Assembly (NCBI GenBank): GCA_946641795.1
Contig: CAMPBZ010000082.1
Span: 1 to 5,704, forward strand
DNA from: an uncultured Clostridia bacterium
Lineage (GTDB): Bacteria; Bacillota; Clostridia; Oscillospirales; CAG-272
DNA length: 5,704 nt
Reading direction: 5' to 3'
Position numbers and translations under genes: made by a program. Positions 1 through 5,179 of the stretch are shown here, in pieces (position 1 is the first letter of the stretch; the number at the start of each line of letters is the position of its first letter). The notes under the pieces were generated by a model, which had not been told where the DNA came from, searched no databases, and saw only the letters and a program-made list of their open reading frames with translations.

Positions 1-8
1 TATAAAAT
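1..8 (+). promoter_or_regulatory. Possible -10 element of the aquaporin promoter (TATAAAAT)
   Basis: The window opens with TATAAAAT, which fits a vegetative -10 box. It would start transcription near position 14 and give a leader of about 85 bases before the aquaporin start codon. The matching -35 box would lie outside the window, so this cannot be confirmed. No other convincing promoter is seen between here and the gene. Confidence 0.3.
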
Positions 9-34
9 CGCTGACAACACAACATCATAAATTA

Positions 35-64
35 CCGTTCCCATTGGAGCATCAATGGGAACGG
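35..64 (+). promoter_or_regulatory. 12-bp perfect inverted repeat in the aquaporin leader
   Basis: The arms CCGTTCCCATTG (35-46) and CAATGGGAACGG (53-64) are perfectly complementary around a six-base loop, GAGCAT. Three further pairs form outside a single A/C mismatch. No U-tract follows directly, so it is a poor intrinsic terminator. It ends 35 bases before the aquaporin ATG and does not include the ribosome binding site. It could be an operator for a dimeric repressor or a stabilising leader hairpin. Which of these it is cannot be told from sequence. Confidence 0.5.
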
Positions 65-99
65 CAATGATAAAAAATTTTTCTTGGAGGAAAGAAAAA

Positions 100-795
100 A
101 TGAACACCATGCTCAAAAAAGCACTTGCCGAGTGCATCGGCACATTCGTACTCGTTTTCGCCGCTTGCGGCGTAGCGGGTGCAACCGGCGGCAGCCTTGT
201 CGCCACCTCGCTGACCTTTGGTCTTGTCATTGTTGCAATGGCATATTCCATCGGTCGGGTCAGCGGTTGCCACATCAACCCCGCCGTTTCCCTTGGTTGT
301 CTGCTGACCAAGCGCATGAGCCTGATTGACTTCTGCGTTTATGTTATCAGCCAGATCGCCGGCGGATTTGCAGGCGCGGTCCTCGTGTTCGGCCTGTTCA
401 AAATGGCAGACGTTAAGATCCCCGGTGACGCTTGCAACGCTGTTGTCGGCGGCACTATGAATGCCGGTGGTATCATTGCCGCTCTCATCACCGAGATCGT
501 TCTGACCTGCATCTTCGTGTACGTCATTCTGAACGTGACCGATGAAAAAGCAGGCACCAGCAAAAAGGCCGGCCTCATCATTGGCCTGACCCTGACGCTC
601 GTTCACCTGATCGGTATCAACCTGACCGGCACTTCGGTCAACCCTGCCCGCAGCCTTGCAACGGCTCTCTCCGCTCTCATTTACAACGGAACCACCACTG
701 CTTTGGCTCAGGTTTGGATGTTCATCGTAGCTCCGCTGGTTGGCGCAGCTTGCGCAGCCGGTCTCTACAAGCTCCTCAACACCGAGAAAGAATAA
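100..795 (+). CDS. aqpZ: Aquaporin (MIP family, AqpZ-like water channel)
   Basis: Six-helix membrane channel for passive water movement across the cytoplasmic membrane. At 231 residues it is as long as E. coli AqpZ. Both half-helix motifs are present: NPA at 60-62 (SGCHINPAVS) and NPA at 181-183 followed by Arg184 (TSVNPARS). The selectivity filter can be read by spacing against AqpZ: Phe40, His169, Thr178 and Arg184 correspond to AqpZ Phe43, His174, Thr183 and Arg189. This favours a water-selective pore over a glycerol facilitator, which usually has Gly in place of the His and Asp after the second NPA-Arg. The ATG at 100 is chosen because GGAGG (86-90) sits nine bases upstream. An in-frame ATG at 55 falls inside the leader inverted repeat and has no ribosome binding site. 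The gene stands alone, with its own terminator at 840-886. The aquaporin call is firm; water selectivity is inferred from the filter residues. Confidence 0.95.
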   Translation: MNTMLKKALAECIGTFVLVFAACGVAGATGGSLVATSLTFGLVIVAMAYSIGRVSGCHINPAVSLGCLLTKRMSLIDFCVYVISQIAGGFAGAVLVFGLFKMADVKIPGDACNAVVGGTMNAGGIIAALITEIVLTCIFVYVILNVTDEKAGTSKKAGLIIGLTLTLVHLIGINLTGTSVNPARSLATALSALIYNGTTTALAQVWMFIVAPLVGAACAAGLYKLLNTEKE

Positions 796-839
796 GACCG
801 CAAAGCAAAAACGCTAAAAAAGCGAAACAAAAAAGTACA

Positions 840-886
840 CCCCAAGGGCGGCAGGCCGAATGGCCTGCCGCCCTTGGGGCGTTTTT
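840..886 (+). terminator. Intrinsic terminator of the aquaporin gene
   Basis: An 18-bp perfect stem (840-857 with 862-879) closes on the four-base loop GAAT and is followed by CG and five Ts (882-886). It lies 44 bases after the aquaporin stop codon. The stem is unusually long and GC-rich. Confidence 0.93.
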
Positions 887-926
887 GGGAAACCGTTTTT
901 TTGCCGGATCCTTTCTCTAAGGTTTC

Positions 927-972
927 AAAAGACCGGGCACCGCAAATGCGGTGCCCGGTCTTTTGCTGTTTT
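927..972. terminator. Second hairpin, likely bidirectional terminator
   Basis: The arms 927-943 and 948-964 pair perfectly over 17 bp (core GACCGGGCACCGC) with loop AAAT. Four As precede the GC core and four Ts follow it, and another T-run comes at 969-973, so the structure could end transcripts from either side. It may back up the aquaporin terminator on the + strand and the hairpin at 991-1029 on the minus strand. Confidence 0.75.
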
Positions 973-990
973 TATAGCGCCTCGGTGAAT

Positions 991-1029
991 GAAACCGACC
1001 GGATTCCAAAAAGAAATCCGGTCGGTTTT
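991..1029. terminator. Third hairpin, terminator-like, at the end of the PqqD-peptidase-kinase operon
   Basis: Arms 992-1005 and 1015-1028 form a 14-bp stem (core CCGACCGGATT) with a nine-base loop, plus a possible G-U pair outside. It begins 18 bases beyond the stop codon of the tail segment at 1048-1173, so it is the first structure a minus-strand transcript would meet. The U-run is short in both directions (TTTC on minus, TTTT on plus), so on its own it may be weak. The stronger hairpin at 927-964 lies just beyond. Confidence 0.65.
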
Positions 1030-1047
1030 CTATTTGCAACAGTAGAA

Positions 1048-1173
1048 TTACTGGCCAATGCTTTCCTTATAGGTAACGCCTTTGGTGTAAAAATTACCGT
1101 CGTAAATGTAGGCTTCGTAAGAAGATGAAGTGCCGGGGAAATAGATGCCGGCTTCTTCAATGTATCCAATACT
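1048..1173 (-). other. Start-less coding-like tail segment, copy 1 (Tyr/Gly-rich, ends YTKGVTYKESIGQ)
   Basis: Directly after the nucleotidyltransferase stop codon, and in the same frame, the minus strand stays open for 41 codons before TAA. There is no ATG, GTG, TTG or CTG in it; only ATT could start it. The product would be Tyr/Gly/Ser-rich, with no Cys. Its last 23 residues match the segment at 3943-4035: AYI, G, YTKGV, Y, E, G and Q are shared, as are conservative Y/F, E/D, D/N and T/S pairs. Seven of the 13 identical residues use different synonymous codons, which points to past or present selection on the peptide. It may contain two imperfect 17-18 residue units, beginning YIEEAG and YIYDG. 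Possible explanations are the 3' remnant of a peptide gene whose front was lost, a C-terminal extension of the nucleotidyltransferase reached by stop-codon readthrough, or a peptide with a non-standard start. I do not recognise the family. Confidence 0.5.
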
Positions 1174-2316
1174 TTATTCAATCCCCAGGCGTTTGTAAAA
1201 ATCGGCTTTTTCTTTGCCGGAGGAGAGGTCTTTGGTAAGCTTTTTCCCCCGGAATAATGCCACTATTCCGCGGCCGAGGAGCCGGAACAATTGATAAAGC
1301 CAGGCAAAGGGCCGCAGCCATTTGTGCTTTTGAAAAGCTTTGCAGTTGGCAACGCCGGCCCTTTGTAAAGTCTTGAAAAAGCCTTGCTTTTTCACTTCCA
1401 TTGTAAAGCTTTCCATCGGGCGGTATTCGTAGGGGTTCTTCCTGCCGAAATTGCCGCCGGCAAACACCGTTTCCAAAAGTTCCGTGCAGGTTTTGTCGTC
1501 CGCGGTTTCGCACCACGCGGCGCCGGGCAGGCCGAAATATTGTTTGCCCATCTTTGCAATCGTCTTTGCAAGCGTGCCCAATCCGTTCGCCTCAAAAAGG
1601 GGTAGATATTCGTTTTCAAATTTTGCATCGTCCGGCTCGGAGAAAACGAACATCATAAAATCAAGAATTTGCCGCAACCCTAAACCACCAAAGAGGTGGT
1701 GGCGGATATGATCCAGCAGAACCAGCCCGTTCATCGCTTTCGGAAGCGCGGGGAAGGCGTTTCCATAAAGGTTCGGCGTTTCTGCTTGCCGAATGCCGTC
1801 CTGCAAGAGCGGCTCAATGTTGTGCCCTTCGTCGCTGTATTTGCGGTGCAGTTCAAAAAGCACGCCGCCTTTTGAGAAGGTATAGTCCCTGCCGTCGCCG
1901 TAATCCGTTTCAAACTGGTATCCGTTTTTCTGGAGCAGGGAAAACGCGGCGTCAAAAAATCCGTCGCCCACCAGAATATCCACATCCCCCATTGTGCGGT
2001 TGCAGGGAATAGGATAATACATTGCCGCCGCCGTGCCTTTGAGGATCACAAACGGAATTTTTGCGCTGTTGAGGAGCACGCACAATTTCGTTTGCTCGTA
2101 AAGCGCGCGCATAAAATGGGCTTTGCTCTGGTCGGCGGCGTTTTTCCAACCTTCTGCCGCTTCCGTGGGCACCGCGCCGGCAACCAGCGGCACTACCGTT
2201 TGTGCCTGCGCTTCTTGTAGGACTTCGTTCCAGTCAACGGCTTCGGGAAAGGTCGGTGCAAGGCCGAACAGGGAAGCTTTGATCAGCTCGCAAAGAGCAA
2301 GTTCGGTGTTATTCAT
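1174..2316 (-). CDS. Nucleotidyltransferase family protein (NTP_transf_5, PF14907-like)
   Basis: Predicted cytosolic nucleotidyltransferase of 380 residues. The fold signature is clear: ILKGTAAAMYYP (91-102) followed by NRTMGDVDILV (106-116), where Asp111 and Asp113 form the metal-binding DxD pair, then FELHRK (154-159), which supplies the third acidic residue, Glu155. HIRHH (203-207) and GLGLRQILDF (211-220) match the conserved helical part of this family. The ATG overlaps the end of the kinase gene by eight bases (ATGAATAA), and AAGGAAGGA lies ten bases upstream, so translation is probably coupled. Members of this family accompany HprK-like kinases in lasso-peptide clusters and have been linked to further modification of phosphorylated peptides. 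Here the substrate is unknown. The C-terminal region from about 330 is basic and aromatic, possibly membrane-associated. The stop codon is followed in frame by the tail segment at 1048-1173. Confidence 0.88.
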   Translation of the reverse strand: MNNTELALCELIKASLFGLAPTFPEAVDWNEVLQEAQAQTVVPLVAGAVPTEAAEGWKNAADQSKAHFMRALYEQTKLCVLLNSAKIPFVILKGTAAAMYYPIPCNRTMGDVDILVGDGFFDAAFSLLQKNGYQFETDYGDGRDYTFSKGGVLFELHRKYSDEGHNIEPLLQDGIRQAETPNLYGNAFPALPKAMNGLVLLDHIRHHLFGGLGLRQILDFMMFVFSEPDDAKFENEYLPLFEANGLGTLAKTIAKMGKQYFGLPGAAWCETADDKTCTELLETVFAGGNFGRKNPYEYRPMESFTMEVKKQGFFKTLQRAGVANCKAFQKHKWLRPFAWLYQLFRLLGRGIVALFRGKKLTKDLSSGKEKADFYKRLGIE

Positions 2317-3043
2317 CCTTGGTCATTCCTTCCTTTGCCACGCGCGCCGCGTCGGGGTCTAAATTGCACGCCATGGCATAAAACCGGGTGCATTTGCCAA
2401 GCGCGCCGATGAGTTCCAGCGTTTTCTTCATTTGTGCCGCATCGCCCGGACGGTAGGTTTGCCCAATAACGAGCGGGAAGACTTTGTCAAAGGGGATGCG
2501 CTCGATATGGTTCTCCTTGCCGCGAAAAAGGGCGCAAACGGCGCCGAGCGGCAGCATTGCGTTTTTGTTTTGCCCCTCTTTGCCCGCCCAGGGGGTTCCG
2601 CAGGCAAAAAACTGACCCTGTACCATGCGAAGGAGCGGTTTATCGCCGTTCAGGATGAACGCTTCCGGGTATTTTTGCAGCCAAAAGCGCGTGTGCGTCG
2701 TCTTTCCGAGCCCGGAGGGCGCGGTAAACAGGTAGGCTTTTCCATCCAGCGCAACCACCGCGCCGTGCATTAAAAAAGCGTCGTATTCCAGCATTTTTTC
2801 GGCAATCTTGCGGTAAACGGCAAGCGTTTCCAAATAGCCGTTTGAAAAATCAACCGCCGGTCTTCCCTCGTGCTTGGCCTCGGACGCCGATTTCTCTCGC
2901 TCAAAGTCAATATCCGCTTGCGCAACGGCAACGCAAAAATCCGGGCTTTGCCCGGTCAAATAGTCCCGGCAAAGCTCGTACACGTCGTTGTAAAGGCTTT
3001 GAATTTCAATCGAAATTCCCGCAAGCGAAACAGTAAAGGTCAT
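2309..3043 (-). CDS. HprK-like P-loop kinase of a peptide-tailoring type
   Basis: Predicted 244-residue cytosolic kinase related to the C-terminal domain of HPr kinase/phosphorylase. The Walker A loop APSGLGKTT is at 108-116 (Lys114), preceded by LMHGAVVALDGKAYLF (91-106), the usual lead-in strand region of this group. It is followed by LNGDKPLLR (131-139; Asp134 a likely catalytic or metal residue) and GTPWAGK (149-155). The true HprK regulatory N-terminal domain is missing, and there is no HPr gene here, so a role in carbon catabolite control is unlikely. Relatives next to PqqD and leader-peptidase genes phosphorylate the C-terminal Ser of lasso precursors; by analogy this enzyme may phosphorylate a peptide, though its substrate is not visible. 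The ATG at 3043 is chosen because GGAG (3050-3053) lies six bases upstream. A longer reading from 3178 only extends into the peptidase gene. It starts 17 bases after the peptidase stop. Confidence 0.85.
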   Translation of the reverse strand: MTFTVSLAGISIEIQSLYNDVYELCRDYLTGQSPDFCVAVAQADIDFEREKSASEAKHEGRPAVDFSNGYLETLAVYRKIAEKMLEYDAFLMHGAVVALDGKAYLFTAPSGLGKTTHTRFWLQKYPEAFILNGDKPLLRMVQGQFFACGTPWAGKEGQNKNAMLPLGAVCALFRGKENHIERIPFDKVFPLVIGQTYRPGDAAQMKKTLELIGALGKCTRFYAMACNLDPDAARVAKEGMTKDE

Positions 3044-3060
3044 AAAAAACTCCGAATGGT

Positions 3061-3534
3061 TTATTTGCCGGTCAGCTTGTGCCGCACGGCGCGAAAGAAG
3101 GCTTTGATCCCGCGCCCGACGCGCAGAATAAAGAAACGAAAATGATAGGGCGCGCACCAAAGGTGCAGGTAGCACCAATACCGGAAACCGCCGAATTTGA
3201 CCGGTTTTCCGTCGCGCACAACGCTTGTCAGAACGCCGAGGATTTGTTCGGGCTTGACCATTTCGCCGGCATAGTCGTGGTCACCGGCAATAAAGCAGTC
3301 GCCGTTTTTGCGCACCTTCAAAATGCGGTGGACAACGTATTTTCCGCGCCCTTCCACGCCATCGCGGCGAAAGAGGACCGCTTGCAGCTTTTTCGGCGTT
3401 CCGGTGCGTTTTTCAATCACCATCACGTCGCGGTTTTCGCGAAGGAACGGGAGCATACTGATACCAACGTTTGTATAAATCAGTTTGCCGCTTTCTTCAA
3501 GCTCTTTTTCAAAAGATGAATATTTTTCGTTCAT
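3061..3534 (-). CDS. S24/S26-type peptidase-like protein (signal-peptidase fold)
   Basis: Small serine-peptidase-like protein of 157 residues. The motif VGISMLPFL (23-31) carries the presumed nucleophile Ser26. KYVVHRILKV (65-74) places His69 where the SipW/ER-type signal peptidases have His instead of the bacterial catalytic Lys, and AGDHDYAGE (83-91) supplies an acidic residue (Asp85). A Ser-His-Asp arrangement is therefore likely. There is no N-terminal membrane anchor; instead an aromatic, hydrophobic stretch (about 117-138) precedes a basic tail. In this context it may cut a leader from a peptide precursor. It overlaps the PqqD-like gene by 26 bases in another frame, suggesting translational coupling. 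The ATG at 3534 is used here. A TTG at 3543, four bases after GGAG (3548-3551), would add three residues and is a real alternative. Confidence 0.82.
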   Translation of the reverse strand: MNEKYSSFEKELEESGKLIYTNVGISMLPFLRENRDVMVIEKRTGTPKKLQAVLFRRDGVEGRGKYVVHRILKVRKNGDCFIAGDHDYAGEMVKPEQILGVLTSVVRDGKPVKFGGFRYWCYLHLWCAPYHFRFFILRVGRGIKAFFRAVRHKLTGK

Positions 3535-3811
3535 TTTCGGCAATCTTCTCCAAAAGTCCCTCGTGGTTCAGTTGGTTCAAAAACTTGACCAGCACCTCGG
3601 CAATTTCCTCGTCGGTGGAATCGGCATATTTTTCTTTGAGGTGCAGGTGGATCTTCATTGGGGTGGTATCCTCTTTGAGTTGTTCCAGAATATCGGCGGA
3701 AACGGCGTTGAGTTTGAGCATTCCATGGAATTTGTTTGCATCTTCTCCCACCGGAACGGCGGCAAACTCTCCGCCCATATCCATAATGGCAAATTCATAG
3801 CGTAGTTTCAT
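3509..3811 (-). CDS. PqqD family protein (RiPP precursor recognition element)
   Basis: A 100-residue protein with the PqqD pattern. Predicted beta strands at the N-terminus (LRYEFAIMDMGGEFAAVP, 3-20) are followed by KLNAVSADILEQLKE (33-47), matching the family's 'lN..g..il..l' segment. A helical end with DEEIAEVLVKFLNQLNHEGLLE (67-88) completes it. PqqD-like domains bind the leader part of ribosomally made peptide precursors and hand them to modifying enzymes or a leader peptidase. It is the first gene after the promoter at 3845-3873. The start is clear: GAGGTG (3818-3823) lies six bases before the ATG. The fold call is good; the partner peptide is not identified. Confidence 0.85.
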   Translation of the reverse strand: MKLRYEFAIMDMGGEFAAVPVGEDANKFHGMLKLNAVSADILEQLKEDTTPMKIHLHLKEKYADSTDEEIAEVLVKFLNQLNHEGLLEKIAENERKIFIF

Positions 3812-3844
3812 TGGTTACACCTCGTTTTTCATCGCTTTCCTATC

Positions 3845-3873
3845 ATTATACCATATCGCGCGGCGGATTGCAA
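3845..3873 (-). promoter_or_regulatory. Strong vegetative promoter of the pqqD-like operon
   Basis: On the minus strand, TTGCAA (3868-3873) and TATAAT (3845-3850) are separated by exactly 17 bases, with a TGG just before the -10 (extended -10, TGnTATAAT). Transcription would start near 3838, about 27 bases before the PqqD-like ATG. The promoter sits just past the terminator at 3895-3930, so the four genes downstream form their own transcription unit. Confidence 0.88.
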
Positions 3874-3894
3874 GGGCAATCGGACGGGGAAAAT

Positions 3895-3930
3895 AAAAAA
3901 ATCGGCAAGGAAAACCTTGCCGATTTTTTT
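3895..3930 (-). terminator. Intrinsic terminator of the ABC exporter-acyltransferase unit
   Basis: A perfect 16-bp inverted repeat (3895-3910 with 3915-3930), loop of four bases, with seven As on one side and seven Ts on the other. In both orientations it reads as a GC-containing stem (TCGGCAAGG) ending in a U-run. It starts 12 bases after the stop codon of the segment at 3943-4035 and lies upstream of the next promoter. Confidence 0.93.
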
Positions 3931-3942
3931 ATGGCTTGCAAA

Positions 3943-4035
3943 TTACTGGTTACCGTAGAGTTCCCAGTACGAAACGCCCTTGGTGTAGTACGCGCCGGAT
4001 CCGTTCGGATCGATATACGCATCGAAAGGATACAT
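3943..4035 (-). CDS. Small Tyr/Gly-rich peptide or coding remnant, copy 2 (ends YYTKGVSYWELYGNQ)
   Basis: A 30-codon reading frame from ATG (4033-4035) lies between the acyltransferase stop and the terminator. The peptide begins MYPFDAYIDPNG, ends YYTKGVSYWELYGNQ, and is rich in Tyr, with one Trp, one Lys and no Cys. Its C-terminus is clearly related to the segment at 1048-1173 (13 identities over 23 aligned residues, mostly with different synonymous third bases), and that copy also ends an operon. There is no ribosome binding site before the ATG: the preceding bases are A/T-rich (TTTTTTTGAA). Initiation would therefore be weak or coupled to the end of the acyltransferase gene, whose stop is 25 bases upstream. 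The frame is open further upstream, so the segment could also be reached by a +1 shift near the acyltransferase stop. It may be a real small peptide, a peptide core without its leader, or the 3' remnant of a lost gene. Function unknown. Confidence 0.45.
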   Translation of the reverse strand: MYPFDAYIDPNGSGAYYTKGVSYWELYGNQ

Positions 4036-4060
4036 TTCAAAAAAATATTGAAAAATTTTT

Positions 4061-5179
4061 TCACATTTTTTGGATATTAATATCTCCTTTTCGAACGGCA
4101 ATTCTGAACCGGAACAAACCGACCAGAAACGCCAACGCAAAGCAAATGGCAAAGCAAATAACGCTGGCAAACTCGGCAAGCGTTGGCAAATACTCTTCGT
4201 TGATTGCGGTAACCACTACCCAAAGCAGCAGATAAACCGGCTGGCAGAGCGCATACATCCTGCGCGCATAGCTTCCGCCGTGTGACCCGAGAAAGCTTCG
4301 GCCAATGTCCGGCAAAGTAACGGCAAACAGGCAAAGCGAAATTGCTATGATTGCATATCCAATAGCGTTGCCGGAGTAAACAAATCGTCCCAGCTTTCCC
4401 AGCAAAAGCCGTTCGCCAATCGCACATCCAATGCCGGCAAAAAAGGTGATGATATACACAAACCGCGGAATGCGCGCCAGTTTATCAATCCCCCGGCGCA
4501 AAAGCATACCGATTAACATAAAGGGAAGGGCTTTGGTCAACCATCCGCCCGGGATATACCGGTAGCCGAAGTAGGGAAACCCGACCAGCTTTGCAAACTC
4601 GCCGCTCAAAAGCATTATAACGAGGAGCACCGCCAACAGCGGAATGTAGATTTTGGAAAGTTTGAGTTTTTCGATCAAAAAGAGGATCAAATAGGAATAG
4701 GCAAGCGCCTGAATGAACCAGATGCTGTTTCCCATTGGGAGCGGCCAAACGTTCAAAACAAAAAAGTCAAAAAAGGTGCGCTTTCTTAAAATGGCGGCGG
4801 AGATCAGATAATTCAAAGACCCGACCGAGGCCAGATAGATCACATTGATGGCAAAATAAGCAACAAACAAAATCAGGAAAAACAGCCAGGAGCGTTTGAG
4901 TGCCCGTTTGAGCTTCCGCATTCGTCGTTCGTGGTCGGGCGCCATGGTAAAGAACCCGCAAAAGATGAAGAAGGCGAGCGCCGCAAAATTGCTGATGGAG
5001 GAGATATAATCCCCTACTGTTCCGGCAATGGAAAAGCCGAGCAACGCAAAAAAGACAAACGGCATTAACAGAAATTTTACCACATTTACATTGTTGGAAA
5101 TTTTCCTGCTGTTATAGAACTCCGAAAGTGTCGGCTCGGGCAGTTTTGATTGTTGGGAGACTGCTTTTTCCTCGTTCAT
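4061..5179 (-). CDS. Acyltransferase-3-like multi-pass membrane protein
   Basis: A 372-residue integral membrane protein with about ten hydrophobic segments (near 33-53, 63-79, 98-119, 136-145, 154-170, 178-192, 214-228, 239-257, 270-290, 312-327 and 337-357). Several stretches recall the acyltransferase-3 family (PF01757): ALAFFIFCGFF (67-77), NSIWFIQALAYSYLILFLIE (151-170), KALPFMLIGMLLRRG (216-230) and GGSYARRMYALCQPVYLLLW (301-320). The family normally has a catalytic His in its first helix and a His in the late 'YllHqPv' motif. Here the first helix has none and the late position is Cys312; the only His residues are 83 and 300. It may therefore be inactive as an acyltransferase or act differently. 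The start is the ATG that overlaps the ABC gene stop (ATGA), with GGTGG five bases upstream; a TTG 12 bases earlier is less likely. In a peptide locus it could acylate the product or help its export, but this is not shown. Confidence 0.7.
   Translation of the reverse strand: MNEEKAVSQQSKLPEPTLSEFYNSRKISNNVNVVKFLLMPFVFFALLGFSIAGTVGDYISSISNFAALAFFIFCGFFTMAPDHERRMRKLKRALKRSWLFFLILFVAYFAINVIYLASVGSLNYLISAAILRKRTFFDFFVLNVWPLPMGNSIWFIQALAYSYLILFLIEKLKLSKIYIPLLAVLLVIMLLSGEFAKLVGFPYFGYRYIPGGWLTKALPFMLIGMLLRRGIDKLARIPRFVYIITFFAGIGCAIGERLLLGKLGRFVYSGNAIGYAIIAISLCLFAVTLPDIGRSFLGSHGGSYARRMYALCQPVYLLLWVVVTAINEEYLPTLAEFASVICFAICFALAFLVGLFRFRIAVRKGDINIQKM

Noticed and set aside
55..99. N-terminal extension of the aquaporin from an upstream in-frame ATG at 55
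   Set aside because: It overlaps the leader palindrome and has no ribosome binding site, while the ATG at 100 has GGAGG at ideal spacing and gives the family's normal length.
52..606. Long antisense reading frame opposite the aquaporin
   Set aside because: It is a frame shadow of a clearly conserved gene; the translation is low-complexity and has no recognisable domain or ribosome binding site.
972..1181. Minus-strand reading frame from a TTG inside the nucleotidyltransferase end, running through the hairpin at 991-1029
   Set aside because: It reads a different frame from the conserved tail segment and translates through a terminator-like hairpin. The peptide-level similarity to 3943-4035 is only in the other frame.
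3079..3519. 146-codon + strand frame opposite the S26-like peptidase gene
   Set aside because: Antisense shadow of a gene with clear motifs; no ribosome binding site or domain support.
1048..4035. Calling the locus a lasso-peptide cluster outright
   Set aside because: No lasso cyclase, no B2-type transglutaminase-like peptidase and no precursor ending in the expected Ser is visible. Only the accessory families match.
3846..4064. GTG-started minus-strand reading frame overlapping the acyltransferase stop (GTGA)
   Set aside because: The stop-start overlap is tempting, but the frame runs through the perfect terminator at 3895-3930 and into the next promoter, and its product resembles nothing. 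The related peptide lies in another frame.
4036..4179. Extending the small peptide at 3943-4035 upstream to a TTG at 4179
   Set aside because: The added residues are a shadow of the acyltransferase C-terminus in another frame and share nothing with the second tail copy.
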